From contig BFEA01000178.1 in assembly GCA_003427395.1 (NCBI GenBank), positions 160,298 to 221,087 on the forward strand: a DNA stretch of 60,790 nt, written 5' to 3'. Each line of letters begins with the position of its first letter. The first letter of the stretch is position 1. Positions 1 to 9,972 of this stretch are shown here, piece after piece. Below the pieces are notes generated by a model, which was not told the origin of the DNA, searched no databases, and saw only the letters and a list, made by a program, of their open reading frames with translations. The DNA comes from Chara braunii (taxonomy: Eukaryota > Streptophyta > Charophyceae > Charales > Characeae). Both the position numbers and the translations under genes were made by a program.

Positions 1-549
1 GCGGGTTCAGGAAAAGCACCGAAGAAGTCGCCCTGGTGGGATCCAATTTTTCTTTTTCATCCCGCCACGGCCGCTGACATCTTTGTAGTGCTTTTTCACA
101 ACTACAGTTGTAGTGTAGTGGTGGGATCAGACCCTAAGCCTAAACTTGCCCAATTGCCCAAAGCCTTCGAAAAGCCTGTTCGCCCGAAAAGGAAAAACAG
201 GCCGCCGCCCATCAAAAACCCCGACCGACCTTATGAAACGATAGATTGCCCAAAGCCTGCAACGACCGGTCCGTCTCCTAGCCGCGACCGCACCCTTCCC
301 GCCTCCCTCTAAAGCCCCAAAACACCCCCGCCAACCTCTATTGAAGTCCACGACATTTCCCGAAAAGGGAAAAAAAGCTTGCAGTCCAGGTAAGCGCTGC
401 GAACAGCGCTTCCGCACATCCAGAGCGAAGATTCGGAGAGGAGAGGCAGGGAGGAGAAAGGTACCTAGAGTACCCGTGAGCTGAGAGAGGTGCGGGGCGA
501 AGGGACCAAGAAGTGGCCACGCCGAAGTGGGAGAAAGGAAACGCGGGAA
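1..549. other. No gene recognised
   Basis: I see no supported gene here. Short reading frames exist on both strands but have no recognisable domain, and the longest minus-strand one runs through the adjacent microsatellite. Confidence 0.5.
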
Positions 550-573
550 TACACACACACACACCCGCACACC

Positions 574-666
<93 letters not shown>
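550..666. repeat. Compound (AC)n-(AG)n microsatellite
   Basis: An AC dinucleotide run, interrupted by two CCGC units near its start, passes at about position 624 into an AG run with one AC interruption. All long frames across it (Cys-Val, Ser-Leu, His-Thr or Arg-Glu repeats) are translations of the microsatellite. Confidence 0.97.
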
Positions 667-1084
667 CGGGCTCTGCAGTGGAGGCAGATGAGAGATTGCG
701 CAGAACTGTTGGAGATGAATTTCAAAGACAGCTTTATCTCCGAGCGTTGTCACGCTACATCCTTTTTTGCTCTCTAACTGAGGGGTTGTGAGCGAGGGAG
801 GGCGCGGTTGAAGGCGAGAGGAGTGTGTCACAATCACAACATCCGGCTGCATCCGCCCTTCGTTCCTATACAGGCTCGTTAGGAAGGTGACACACGCAGT
901 CACTTGGAACCGGCATAAAATTTCCTTCCGTTTCTTTTTCAAGACTGATCGTTGGTTTTCTCAGAATTCAGCACAACTCGTGGCCTTTTTCTCTTCGAGA
1001 TTTTTCAAAAGACAATGGCTTTTGGGAAGAAGAAGGCCGGGGATTGGTCGAAACGATAACATTCTCGACCTCAGAAGCGGTGCT

Positions 1085-1135
1085 GTTAAGCCCCTGCACC
1101 GTTCAGCACCGTTAAGCCCCTGCACCGTTTAGCAC
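1085..1135. repeat. 26-bp tandem duplication
   Basis: Two adjacent copies of a 26-bp unit that begins GTTAAGCCCCTGCACCGTT. The second copy lacks the last base and has one substitution. Confidence 0.85.
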
Positions 1136-1212
1136 GTTCGGACCTTCTGCTTTCATCGGCGTCGACGTGCGTTTCGCCATCCATCGCCAACCTTGAACTT
1201 TTGGAGAGCTAT

Positions 1213-1302
1213 CATCAGAGTGAGCGCGGAGCAGTGGGGAAAAGAGGCGATCGGACAGCTGGCATCAAAGTGAGCGCGGACCTGTGGGGAAAAGAGGCGA
1301 TA
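1213..1302. repeat. 50-bp tandem duplication
   Basis: The segment around TGAGCGCGGA, then GTGGGGAAAAGAGGCGAT, occurs at 1221 and again at 1271 (period 50), with a few substitutions between copies. Confidence 0.85.
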
Positions 1303-2701
1303 GCGGCGCATGTCGACCTGATCCCGCTTTGTCCACTCAGTGCATGGTCCGATCTGGATCCCTGCTTTGTTGGGCTGTGCGGCGATCTCAGCTTCCTCGA
1401 AACTCGCCGGGAGATTCATTCTGGTAATATCATCTCACTGGCACCTAACACTCGAAAAACACAGAGAACAGCCTTCTTCCTTCGAACACAACGCCCTGCC
1501 ATTACGTGTGTATCTGGTCTGGCAGTCCCACGTAATGACGGGATCGAGTGTTCGATGGAAGAAGGTAGCGGGCATTCACTCATTTTCCGAATCGCTGTCT
1601 CTTACCCACACCCTCCAGCGCTTGATCGCTTGCTTGTTCTCCTCCTCCTTCCTCTTCGTCATTCTTTTGCTCCCCTAATTACCCACCACCTCCTTTCCTC
1701 CTCTCCATGCTCTTCCTCCCTGCCTCCTCCTCCTCCTCTACCTCCTTCGGCTGTTCTTCCCCCTTCCCTCCTTACCTCCCCCTCTGCCTTCCCCTCATCC
1801 TCAGTCTACTACATGCTCTTCCCCTATCCCCTCCCCTCCTCACCTCTCCTTTTCAACTCCCTTTCCCTCCATCACACAAGTGGTTAACGGGGACCTCCAG
1901 TTTCAGGCCCTGGGTAACGGGTCCAAAACTGAAATTAGGTTTTGGGGGTCAAATTTTCTGTTTTTTTTTTTTTTTTTTTTTTTGCCTGTTCTTGTTGGTT
2001 TTCTTATAAATGGTATGGCAAGTGGTCTGAAAATTAGGGTCTCCGTTAACCTGCTCTCCTCTATCACCGTCTGTTGGACTTGCATAATGACAAGTTGTCC
2101 ATCACGTTTACGTGTTATCATGTCTGCGCTTTTCTCTGGCTTCTCTCTTCAGAATCTCTCGCCTGTTTCCCCCCCCCCTGTTTTCTAAGTGTGGTGCTTT
2201 TTTACCAGTGAGATCCCATCCAGACGTAGTCAATGATACTCTTCCAAGGCGAGGTATGTCTTCCCTTATCCGAGTCTGTCCTGCTACAGTCCGAAATAAA
2301 GAATCCGTGCAAGTGGAACCTCCCTACTTCTTTACTCGAACGATACGCTATCGTCCGTGAAGGAGCTGAGGCTATGTCCCTCACAGCTGAGCTATTCTAC
2401 AGTTCTCAAAAAGTAAAAAGAGCTGTTTTTACTTTCTTAATAATCTGCGGATCAACACGAGATATGCTGCAGATAACAGGTTGCCCATAACCTGCTGAGT
2501 TTGAAAAGGATGACAAGAGAAGCAATCATTGTGCTCCAAAATGATATGGACAGATCGTGGGATTCTGGATTTTGTGGTTGGCCCGCTGGGTGAGACGCTT
2601 CAAGGGTGTCCACTGATCACAGTCGGCAGTGAGGAACAAGTTGAAATTGCTATGAGGAACCCAGGACCGCAAGGGATATCTGGTGGATTTGGGCGCCCAA
2701 A
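1303..2701. other. No gene; pyrimidine-rich tract and poly(T)
   Basis: No gene is recognised. From about 1620 to 1870 the plus strand is nearly pure C and T, which produces spurious Ser/Pro/Leu-rich frames. A run of 23 T residues lies at 1961-1983, and a C run near 2170. The poly(T) could be the complement of a retroposon tail on the minus strand, but I see no body attached to it. Confidence 0.6.
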
Positions 2702-2882
2702 GTTCGGCCGTTTGGTACTACCGGCCCAAAAGGCGCCTTCGCGCCCTGGCCACAGCGCCAATGTTCGGCTGTTTGGTACTACTTGCCCAAAAGGCACCTT
2801 CGCGCCCTGGCCTCAGCGCCACTGTTCGGCCGTTTGGTACTACCGGCCCAAAAGGCGCCTTCGCGCCCTGGCCGCAGCTCTG
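2702..2882. repeat. 61-bp tandem repeat, three copies
   Basis: Three copies begin GTTCGGCCGTTTGGTAC (or GTTCGGCTG) at 2702, 2763 and 2824. The period is exactly 61 bp, which is not a multiple of three, so the frame that crosses it is very unlikely to be coding. Confidence 0.92.
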
Positions 2883-3005
2883 TTGGCCTGTTTTTACAGG
2901 ACAATAGCGCCAGATTCATGAACCGATAGGGCCATTCCCTTCTGAAATACCGTACTTGGGCCTCCTTCTATCCTTTAGGGGTACCACCCTCGGCCTCTTC
3001 TACAG
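2883..3005 (+). repeat. Dispersed repeat copy 1 with short terminal inverted repeat
   Basis: About 123 bp is repeated almost unchanged at 3350-3475, and its last third occurs again at 3262-3306. In this copy TACCGTACTTGGGC at 2948-2961 is matched by its reverse complement at 3020-3033, giving a possible 86-bp foldback unit (2948-3033). The copy at 3350 lacks the right arm. Confidence 0.75.
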
Positions 3006-3200
3006 TGTTATGCAGACGCGCCCAAGTACGGTAAAAGCAAGCAATGAAGATTTTCACGATCCATTAGTTTATAGAAAATCCATGTTTTAGGTGTTTCAGG
3101 GTTCAATAATGTCATCTCAGAGATCCAGCGTTGTTGCAATTTAGCATCTTTGTAAAGCAACATTGTTTTTCAAGAAGTTCTTAGAATGATCTTAGAACCT

Positions 3201-3252
3201 AAAATAAGAATCAAAATAGGAATTGATCAATTCCTATTTTGATTCTTATTTT
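3201..3252. repeat. Perfect 52-bp palindrome
   Basis: The 26 bases at 3201-3226 are followed with no spacer by their exact reverse complement at 3227-3252. The centre is TTGATCAA. The sequence is AT-rich and has no coding content. Confidence 0.95.
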
Positions 3253-3349
3253 TTATATGTCTCCTTCTATTCTTTAGGGGTACCACCCTCTGCCTCTTCT
3301 ACATCAGAATGAATCTGGCCGTTTGGAACTACCGCCTGGCTTTTTTTTA

Positions 3350-3475
3350 CCATTGGCCTGTTTTTACCAGACAATAGCGCCCGATCCATGAACCCATAGG
3401 GCCATTCCCTTTTGAAATACCGTACTTGGGCCCCCTTCTATCCTTTAGGGGTACCACCCTCGGCCTCTTCTACAT
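3350..3475 (+). repeat. Dispersed repeat copy 2
   Basis: Direct repeat of 2883-3005 with about ten substitutions. Both copies contain GGGCCATTCCCTT followed by GAAATACCGTACTTGGGC. The spacing between copies is about 468 bp. Confidence 0.85.
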
Positions 3476-3994
3476 CTGACTGTTTCTGCACCAGATTCAT
3501 GATCAACGTAGCATAAAGTCGGTTTGGGCTAATCCATTGAAGTGGATCACCTTCTCAGACACTGGTCGTCTGATTACATCCCGTCACCTCAGGGACGAGG
3601 TCTTGGTGGAGGAGAGCAATGCCTATCAGATTCTTCTGTCCACTGCAGATTAGTATTGTCTGTCCTATCTTCAAAGTTACCCCCTCAGGAAACTAGCAGA
3701 TCACTCTGTTCAGGCAGCTAAGGCAAGCTGAGAGGTTCTCTGGCTGGGGTCTTTCCACAGGATGGTTCTGAAGGGAAACTGGGTAAGGCTTCTAGATGAT
3801 CTCTGTTTCATTATATTGAAGAAAGGGACGGTGGACCCATTTTCCAGCAGGTGCAGCTCCCCACCAATAGACCCGAGTCGTCAATGAAGAAACATCCATC
3901 CTGTTGGTTCTCTTACCACTGCAGGACCAAAGGTTCACAGGATGTTGGGCAAAAAAGGAAAAAGAAAGAACACAGTCTACTGTGTTACCCAGAA
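3476..3994. other. No gene recognised
   Basis: No domain, RNA gene or strong repeat is visible here. Confidence 0.45.
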
Positions 3995-4069
3995 TAGAAC
4001 ATCTGGTCATTATAGCTGTATCTGGACTGAAAATTGCTCCAAATACAGCTATAATGACTGTATGTTCTA
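3995..4069. repeat. Small foldback element (MITE-like hairpin)
   Basis: Arms 3995-4020 and 4044-4069 are reverse complements at 23 of 26 positions and enclose a 23-nt loop. Similarity continues a few bases outside both arms (CAGAATAGAAC outside the left, GTTCTATCCGG outside the right). It could be a tiny nonautonomous element; no target-site duplication is clear. Confidence 0.7.
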
Positions 4070-4359
4070 TCCGGGGGAAGAGGGGTAGTAGGGGCTGGCC
4101 CTGACTGTCTACATGGGTGTTCTCTCCTTCGCCCTCCCCCACCGCCTTCTTTCTCTAATTGATTGTTCTTCTTTTTGAGCTGGAATTCGTCCAGCATGCT
4201 GCATAGACACATGGCATGTGACAGAGTCGAGTTCTTTTCTTATGTTTCTTTCTTTTGTACGCCCGTACTTTTGACCCTTTCCTTGCCGAGCCTAGAAACG
4301 CCCTGAGCGCCAATAAACTGAATGGGCACATTTTCATCTTCGGCTGCTTCGACTTCTTT

Positions 4360-4575
4360 GGCTGGCTCGGCTAGCCATTAAGCTGCAGTTGACCGTGCCC
4401 CAAAAGTCGTGCACGACTCGTTTTCATTTTTGGTTGGCTCGGCAAGCCATTTAGCTCCAGTAGACTGTGCCACAAAAGTCGCGCCCGTGCATGGCGCGGT
4501 TTCATGTTTGGCTGGCTCCACCAGCCATTTAGCTCCAAAAGGCCGTGGCTGGCTTCGCCAGCCATTTGGTTCCAA
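4360..4575. repeat. Four diverged copies of a GGCTGGCT hairpin module
   Basis: Copies start near 4360, 4432, 4510 and 4547. Each runs GGCTGGCT(C)-x-AGCCATT(T), then AGCTCC or a similar sequence. The last two form clean hairpins (GGCTGG/CCAGCC and GGCTGGC/GCCAGCC with a 3-nt loop). Spacings are 72, 78 and 37 bp, so this is not a regular satellite. Confidence 0.7.
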
Positions 4576-4580
4576 AAACC

Positions 4581-5540
4581 CTTGTCGAGTGCATCGGTCC
4601 CCCACCGCAACTGGGCAGCGCGAGACCCTCCCGGCCGCGTCACGCAGGAGTTGGACCATCTCATCAACAACATACAATGGAGCTTCCAATAGGTCGCTCC
4701 GGCCGAGTGCACCAGCCATACCTCTCGCGAGCCCTTACGACAGGATAGGGCCTACGCGAGGCATGACTTAGCTCCACCTTGCGGGAGCTGTCACCTCCCT
4801 TCGGTGGGCGTATCCCGCCGAGCTACCAGCCCACAGTACGAAAGCTAATCAGCTGCAATCGCAGAGGTGGACCAGCTGAGGGCGTTTCTCGTTCGGTGTA
4901 GCATAGGGGGTACGCTCGGTAATACGCCTCTATCGAACCCGCACGCGAGCCGTCAACTTGGGGGACTGAAGTCCCGAGCGCGACCCATCGTCGGTTGACT
5001 AGGACGTACTCTACACACCACGCGCAAACCACTCTAACAACGTAGAACACAAACGCATACGTACATACACACACGGACGAAACGACATAAACAAAACAAC
5101 ACACGGAATCCTAGCCCCTTCAGTCGCCATCCCATAACTTTCCGAAACAAAAATCGGATAGGCATCGCATGCGAAACTTTAGTATAAAACCGCGCGGACG
5201 CAAAGTTTCCCCATATCGACTAGCAATGCCTGAATACGCAAGCGGTCGCAATGATGGCGTACAATGTAGTGCCCATAATCGTGCGTTCCCTCATAATCTC
5301 GAGGGCCGCATTCGACACTCAGATGTCGACTGACACGCGCCTTGAGGGTTAATCTCTCGATACTAGACAACCGCCAAGGGCGGTTGATTACCCCACCCCC
5401 TTCTGCACCAAGCGGAATGGGCGGTAGATAGGTTCTGACCTGTCATGGCAGCCAGGGTTCTATCGCCCTAGGGGCAAACTCCCTCAGCGGGGGTTTGTCA
5501 TCAGGTCAAAATGTTTGACTTTGACGGCTGCCACGGACTA
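4581..5540 (-). repeat. Structured ~0.95-kb repeat, copy 1 (inverted homologue of 22735-23634)
   Basis: Read on the minus strand, this is collinear with 22735-23634 on the plus strand over its whole length. Shared landmarks include ACGCGGCCGGGAGGGTC, CTCGCGAGAGGTA, GGATACGCCCACC, GCGTGCGGGTTC, CATCATTGCGAC and GTGGCAGCCGTCAAAGTCAA. Several short hairpins are kept in both copies with different stem bases: 5368-5386 (8-bp stem), 5427-5444, and the outer pair TGGCAGCC 5446-5453 / GGCTGCCA 5526-5533. There is no open reading frame of note. It could be a solo LTR, a foldback arm or a structured noncoding RNA unit. The homology is seen; the function is unknown. Confidence 0.8.
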
Positions 5541-6217
5541 CAACGTCTAACCATAATAACTCTGAAAAGCAAAAGACAAAAAGGGAATCTCCCTTTTTCT
5601 CTCGACCTCAACCCCAACTAACCCCCCTGCGCGCGGACGCATTTAGACCGCATAGACACTCAATGCACACATACGCTCATATATGAATAGGGGTATATAG
5701 TATAGACGATCACTTCTCACAGTCACAGTGGGATTCCCTTCAACCATATATGTGTGAATCGCAGGCAGTCAAATCCAGAGTCTGAACCACAAACATACCT
5801 GCAATCACATCAAAGATTCAACCAAAAGTCCATACACTACACGGAGTCAACTTCAACCACTCACTGGACTCATACCCCTTGCTTTAGCCATGCAAATCTC
5901 ACTCGTGTGCAACCCCTAAAAATAAATACTCAGTATCTTTGTTAAATGACCATTCAATAAAAGTCCGGGTGAAAATACAATAAACATATCAAACCACAGG
6001 GCTAAAGTCTTTAGGTCGAGTAACAAGAGTGGATTGGAGTTGAGTCGTAAGCCGACGAATCGGCAACCGGCATGTTATCAGTGATAACAGAAGGTGATCC
6101 TTGTGGGATCAAGCTGAAAGTAGTCCAAATCCTGAATCGAAACAATCAAGAGGACTTGTAACACAAGACAGGCCAATGCCCAAGCTAAATCTATAAGCCC
6201 ATGGAGAGAATCTCCAT
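5541..6217. repeat. Hairpin-dense noncoding stretch
   Basis: No gene. Short perfect hairpins are unusually frequent: 5578-5598 (9-bp stem, 3-nt loop), 6052-6065 (GCCGA/TCGGC), 6073-6089 (TGTTATC/GATAACA), 6095-6111 (TGATCC/GGATCA) and 6201-6217 (ATGGAGA/TCTCCAT). Stem sequences differ from one hairpin to the next. Confidence 0.7.
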
Positions 6218-6375
6218 ATCACGGTCTCACTCAAAAACCATTTTACTTAACTAAACCTGAATCTACCTCTCAGCAAGTGCCCAAAGATAGGTACATCATG
6301 ACAAGATCTCCCCTATGCAGAGTGGATCGCCAAAATCGCCACCTGTCAAAATATAAGCTATCTCCTGTAAACTAA

Positions 6376-6901
6376 GAAAAATTTTGGGGCGCTTCCCGTA
6401 GGAAAAGTGTCTTCTCAGAGTTTTTACCAACTCAAATATAAAGACTGAAATGACTCCTTCATTTGAGAAACCAAATTTTGTCTAACTCCCTGAATTAGTA
6501 AAAATTTGGACAACACTCCTCTTAGAAAATGAGACTTTCCATATTTATACTAAGTCAGATATGAACTCAAAAGCGCAGCTTGAATCCAACTAAGACAAAA
6601 TTCAACTGACTCCTTAAATTTGTAGAAATTTCGGCAGCACTCCCTTTAGAAAGGTGCTATTCCAAAATTTATACAAAGCTAAGTTCAGAACCCAAGAGCA
6701 ACTTTAACTTCTCAAAGTCCAATTTTGTCTAACTCCCTGATTTAGTAAAAATTTGGGCAGCACTCCCTTTAGAAAATAAAACTTCCCAGATTTCTACTAA
6801 GTCATATATGAAATATCGATAAACTAAACTTCGAAAAGTCAAAATTTGACTAACTCCTTGGATTTGCAGAAATTCGGCAGCGCTTCCCGTAAGAAAATTA
6901 G
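6376..6901. repeat. Degenerate ~122-bp tandem array, five copies
   Basis: A motif like AAATTTCGGCAGCACTCCC, followed by (T/G)TTAGAAA, recurs near 6376, 6498, 6623, 6747 and 6869 (periods 122-125 bp). It is linked each time to a TTTATAC(A/T)AAG-like segment and an AACTCC-like segment. Copies are about 70-80% alike by eye. The array is AT-rich and noncoding. Arrays of this type are common near LTR-element promoters in plants, but no element boundary is visible here. Confidence 0.8.
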
Positions 6902-7212
6902 CTTGCCAATATTTATACAAAGCCAAGTATATAAAAAATGATCCCAGAAAATGCGAGAATTGACCGAAATAAAAAAACGTTAGCTGAAAAAATGCAGAAA
7001 TTGAACCAACTCCTATTGCTCTAGCACGTGGCGAGCAACTAAAGCGAATACCTGTCAAACTGAAACTCGGACTAAGTAATAATCTCACTCAGCCACATGC
7101 AAGCCAAACCACAAGGGTAAGTACTCTCACCAACCCCAAGGTTAAACCTTGTCAAATAATAGTTCATAGTCTTTTATGATTTGCCCTGTTTACCCATCTT
7201 ACATAAGGCATA
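6902..7212. other. No gene recognised
   Basis: AT-rich spacer between the 122-bp array and the hairpin cluster. Nothing else is recognised. Confidence 0.5.
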
Positions 7213-7931
7213 GAGCTAGACCACCCAAACTTATGGAACATGTCTAGCTCAATCAAGGTATACACAAACACAGGGCACAACAACTTTTCTCTTCTTTGGA
7301 CATATGACTAGGCCACCCTAGTCACCCTGAACTGTTTAAGTATCCCAACTTTATATAATTATCTGCACTTAATCTTTTGGGGTAGCATATAACTAAACTA
7401 AGCATCATAGCTCAAAGTCTAGTCTGCGCCTTTGTACCCCAAGTTTATTCTTAGTTTATACTCTCTTCAGATGGTGATAAGGCTATAGTCAGACCACCCA
7501 AATTTATGGAACCCTGTCTGACTAGCCTGTTCATAAGTAGAATAGTAATAAAATATAGCCAAGTTATAACCGTTCCAACATGTGCGCGGCGTTGGACCAA
7601 GACCACCCAAACTTATGGAACATGTCTTGGTCCTCAACCTGATTCTTTCTCTTTAAACCCAAAGCAGGAAGAGGCTGAGCCTCCCAAACTTATGGAACAT
7701 GCTCAGACCTCCTTGTTCAGAATACAAAGAAACTGGAAGAACCCCAAAGAAAACAGGGCGACCAAGCCACCCAAACTTATGGAACATGCTTCGTCCCTGA
7801 AAGATCAGTCACAGTTAGCCCTCACAATTCAGAGCAACCAGACCACCCAAACTTATGGAACATGTATGGTTCTCCAAGCAATCCAAAATAAATAGAGTAC
7901 TGGGCCTTCCCAAACTTATGGAACTGGCCCA
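7213..7931. repeat. Cluster of seven common-loop / variable-stem hairpins
   Basis: Seven copies of a 19-21-nt core, consensus CACCCAAACTTATGGAACAT, each sit between inverted flanks of 6-10 bp that differ from copy to copy. Hairpins: 7213-7250 (GAGCTAGAC/GTCTAGCTC, perfect), 7486-7524 (TAGTCAGAC/GTCTGACTA, perfect), 7594-7633 (GGACCAAGAC/GTCTTGGTCC, perfect), 7672-7710 (one bulge), 7756-7797 (one mismatch and a 2-nt bulge), 7832-7874 (one mismatch and a bulge) and 7901-7931 (TGGGCC/GGCCCA). A further site, 7306-7323, has a perfect 7-bp stem (GACTAGG/CCTAGTC) with only CCAC in the loop and may be a loop-deleted member. Start-to-start distances are 273, 108, 78, 84, 76 and 69 bp, so this is neither a satellite nor a CRISPR. 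The core is read in all three frames, so it is not a peptide repeat. I do not recognise the family. Confidence 0.9.
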
Positions 7932-9828
7932 ACCTTTGATTGACCCAATCAGCCCCAGACAAAGCTACCTTCCTCCCATCCTTCCCCCAGATGCAACCCC
8001 CAAAATTGCTTTCAATCAAAACAATGAAGCTGAAACTGACATTTGTACGTACAATATTTTATTTAATCTGGATTGCGTCCTGAAAGTCAAACAAAAAGTC
8101 AAAGTAGGGGTGCATTCCATATATTCGGTCAAAAAACATATCAAGGAATACAAATAAAGGTTATAACTGGGTGTATAGAAGGAAGAAGAAGCCATTACCT
8201 CTCAACTCCCTGCCTCCAAAACTCCTCCTGAGTTCCGGCAGAGCTCCCGCAATCAGTGGGCTGACTCCCCACAGAGTCTTGCTGCGGTCCTACGGGTTAC
8301 AATCCCGCCTGCCGCCTTCCTCTCAGAATTAGTAGACCAGACTTAAAGTAAGAAGGGCAGAGGGAGGGGTTTCAGACGCTCGAGATACAGGAGGGAGACT
8401 GACTCAACTCCCAGGAGAGGGCCTTGCTATCTTCTACCGCCTGAGGGCCCCGCAATGGTGGCCAAGATACGTAGCAACTTGGTCAACCAAAAGTCAAACT
8501 GTCGCAGTTGATTCCCCCTGATTGCCCTCCAACTCACAGTAACACCCATGTCAACGAGCTCAGTCTTCCCGCAGGGGCTTCAAGGTCTGAACTGCCTCGA
8601 CCACAGCTCAAGACACAACCGTGTTCAATCTGCGGTTCCGTCTTCAGCCAGTCCAATCGTCAAGATACACAGTGCGGTCAACAGGTAGCCTCCAACTCAC
8701 GCCCGACTCTTTTGCTGTCTCGTTTGGCGATCCGGTGCTCAAACCTCAAGCTTACAGGTAGGTACGAAGCCCTGCTGCTGACTTCTCACCGCTCCCACCA
8801 ATAGACTGAGCAAGACTGAATGGCTGCTCTGTTCGTACGCAGGCAGATACACTCCCCCAGAATATCGAACTCTCCCTCGCAGTTCGTCGACTTCTACACT
8901 CTTCGCTTCCTGCTATACATAGCACAACCCTTGTTCGCAGAAGTTGGTCTGCTTCGTCAAGCGAGACTCGCGTAGGAGCGAGAGCACATATAGAGTTTAG
9001 CGATCGTCGCGGCAAAACAACGAAGGTCACCAGTAAGGAAAGACACCCGATAGAAGGGCGTCGTAATGACAACTGATTCTGACAGCACAGCGCCAGCGCC
9101 AGCAGTCTCTAAGCCCAAGTCGGTCGCATCGTGGCCAATGGCTTACTGCTGCCCAAGGTAATAGCTCCCCCAATCGGAGTTAGCCGGAAAGCTGCTGCAG
9201 TGTGAGCAGGAACTGCTCTCCCACGTGGTCAGTCGGTAAGTCTCTCCTTCTCACCCCTCCTCTCCCTCACGTATGCGCTCAGTCGTTGCCGAGCGGGTCC
9301 CTCACGCTTTACTCCCAACGATTCGATTAAACACATCCGGGACGGACTTCCCTCTTGGCCATGGAAGTTACTGCGGCTAACTGGAAACCTTCTGGGATCA
9401 CTGCGCAACCTCTGTGAAATCGAGCGAGCCCCAGTTGGGATGAATCTCCTGTTGGGATGCGGAGAGGTTCGGCCTCGTTGGTCATGCTTGCTCCACCAGG
9501 TAAGCTCTCTCAGGGCAAGCATGATTCCTCCCTCTCTCTTTTTTGGCGCAAGTCTACTATCTTTCGGGCAAAACGAGCATGTATTCCCTGCTAACCCACG
9601 GAATGATATATTACCTCGGTCGAAAATCTGCTCTCTCGGCGCAGCCCTGAACCATCACACCACCATACCTGCATCCCTACCGGCAAATCCGACCACAATA
9701 TCGGGTTCGCCCTCCTGCAAATCCCTTCCTTCGATGTCTTTTCTCGCCCGGTTCCGTCCAGATTCGCACGAAAGCAAAATGTCTCCTACCTCGATGTGCC
9801 TGGCCTGGTGGGGAGCAGCCTCTGACCT
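7932..9828. other. No gene; splice-donor-like motifs
   Basis: No protein domain is visible. A few GT-AG donor-like motifs occur on the plus strand, such as CAGGTAAG at 9497-9504, but I cannot build exons around them. The region belongs to the repeat landscape whose mirror image appears at 19.4-20.8 kb. Confidence 0.45.
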
Positions 9829-9855
9829 CTTTCTCTCTCTCTCTCTCTCTCTCTG
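9829..9855. repeat. (CT)n microsatellite
   Basis: Short uninterrupted CT dinucleotide run. Confidence 0.9.
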
Positions 9856-9883
9856 GCCTTCAGCTGCTAGGACACGCATCGCA

Positions 9884-9972
9884 CCGGCCAACAGGTAAGT
9901 CTCCAACCCCGCCTGGTCGCTGACCTCAAGTCCCCTCCGCCAGGATGGGCAAAATCGAATGAATCTTCCGCT
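9884..9972 (+). repeat. Repeat module, mirror copy of the 19.4-20.8 kb modules
   Basis: A 25-bp stretch at 9884-9908, beginning CCGGCCAACAGGTAAGTC, is the exact reverse complement of 19984-20008. The segment at 9944-9972, GCAAAATCGAATGAATCTTC in its middle, is the reverse complement of the module at 20101-20129. The first block contains a textbook 5' splice-site sequence (CAG|GTAAGT). Confidence 0.8.

Noticed and set aside
127-942. 271-aa minus-strand frame and several other frames across 340-790
   Set aside because: They translate the (AC)n/(AG)n microsatellite into Ser-Leu, Cys-Val or Arg-Glu repeats and have no domain on either side.
2529-2921. 130-aa plus-strand frame
   Set aside because: It crosses a 61-bp tandem repeat, which shifts frame at every copy, so the repeated peptide pieces are not in a constant frame.
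7506-7895. 129-aa frame with repeated PPKLMEHA and TTQTYGTC peptides
   Set aside because: The repeats come from the hairpin core read in different frames. Conservation is at the DNA/RNA level and includes inverted flanks.
7213-7931. CRISPR-like array
   Set aside because: Spacing is irregular (69-273 bp), flanks are inverted repeats specific to each copy, and the window is eukaryotic with no cas genes.
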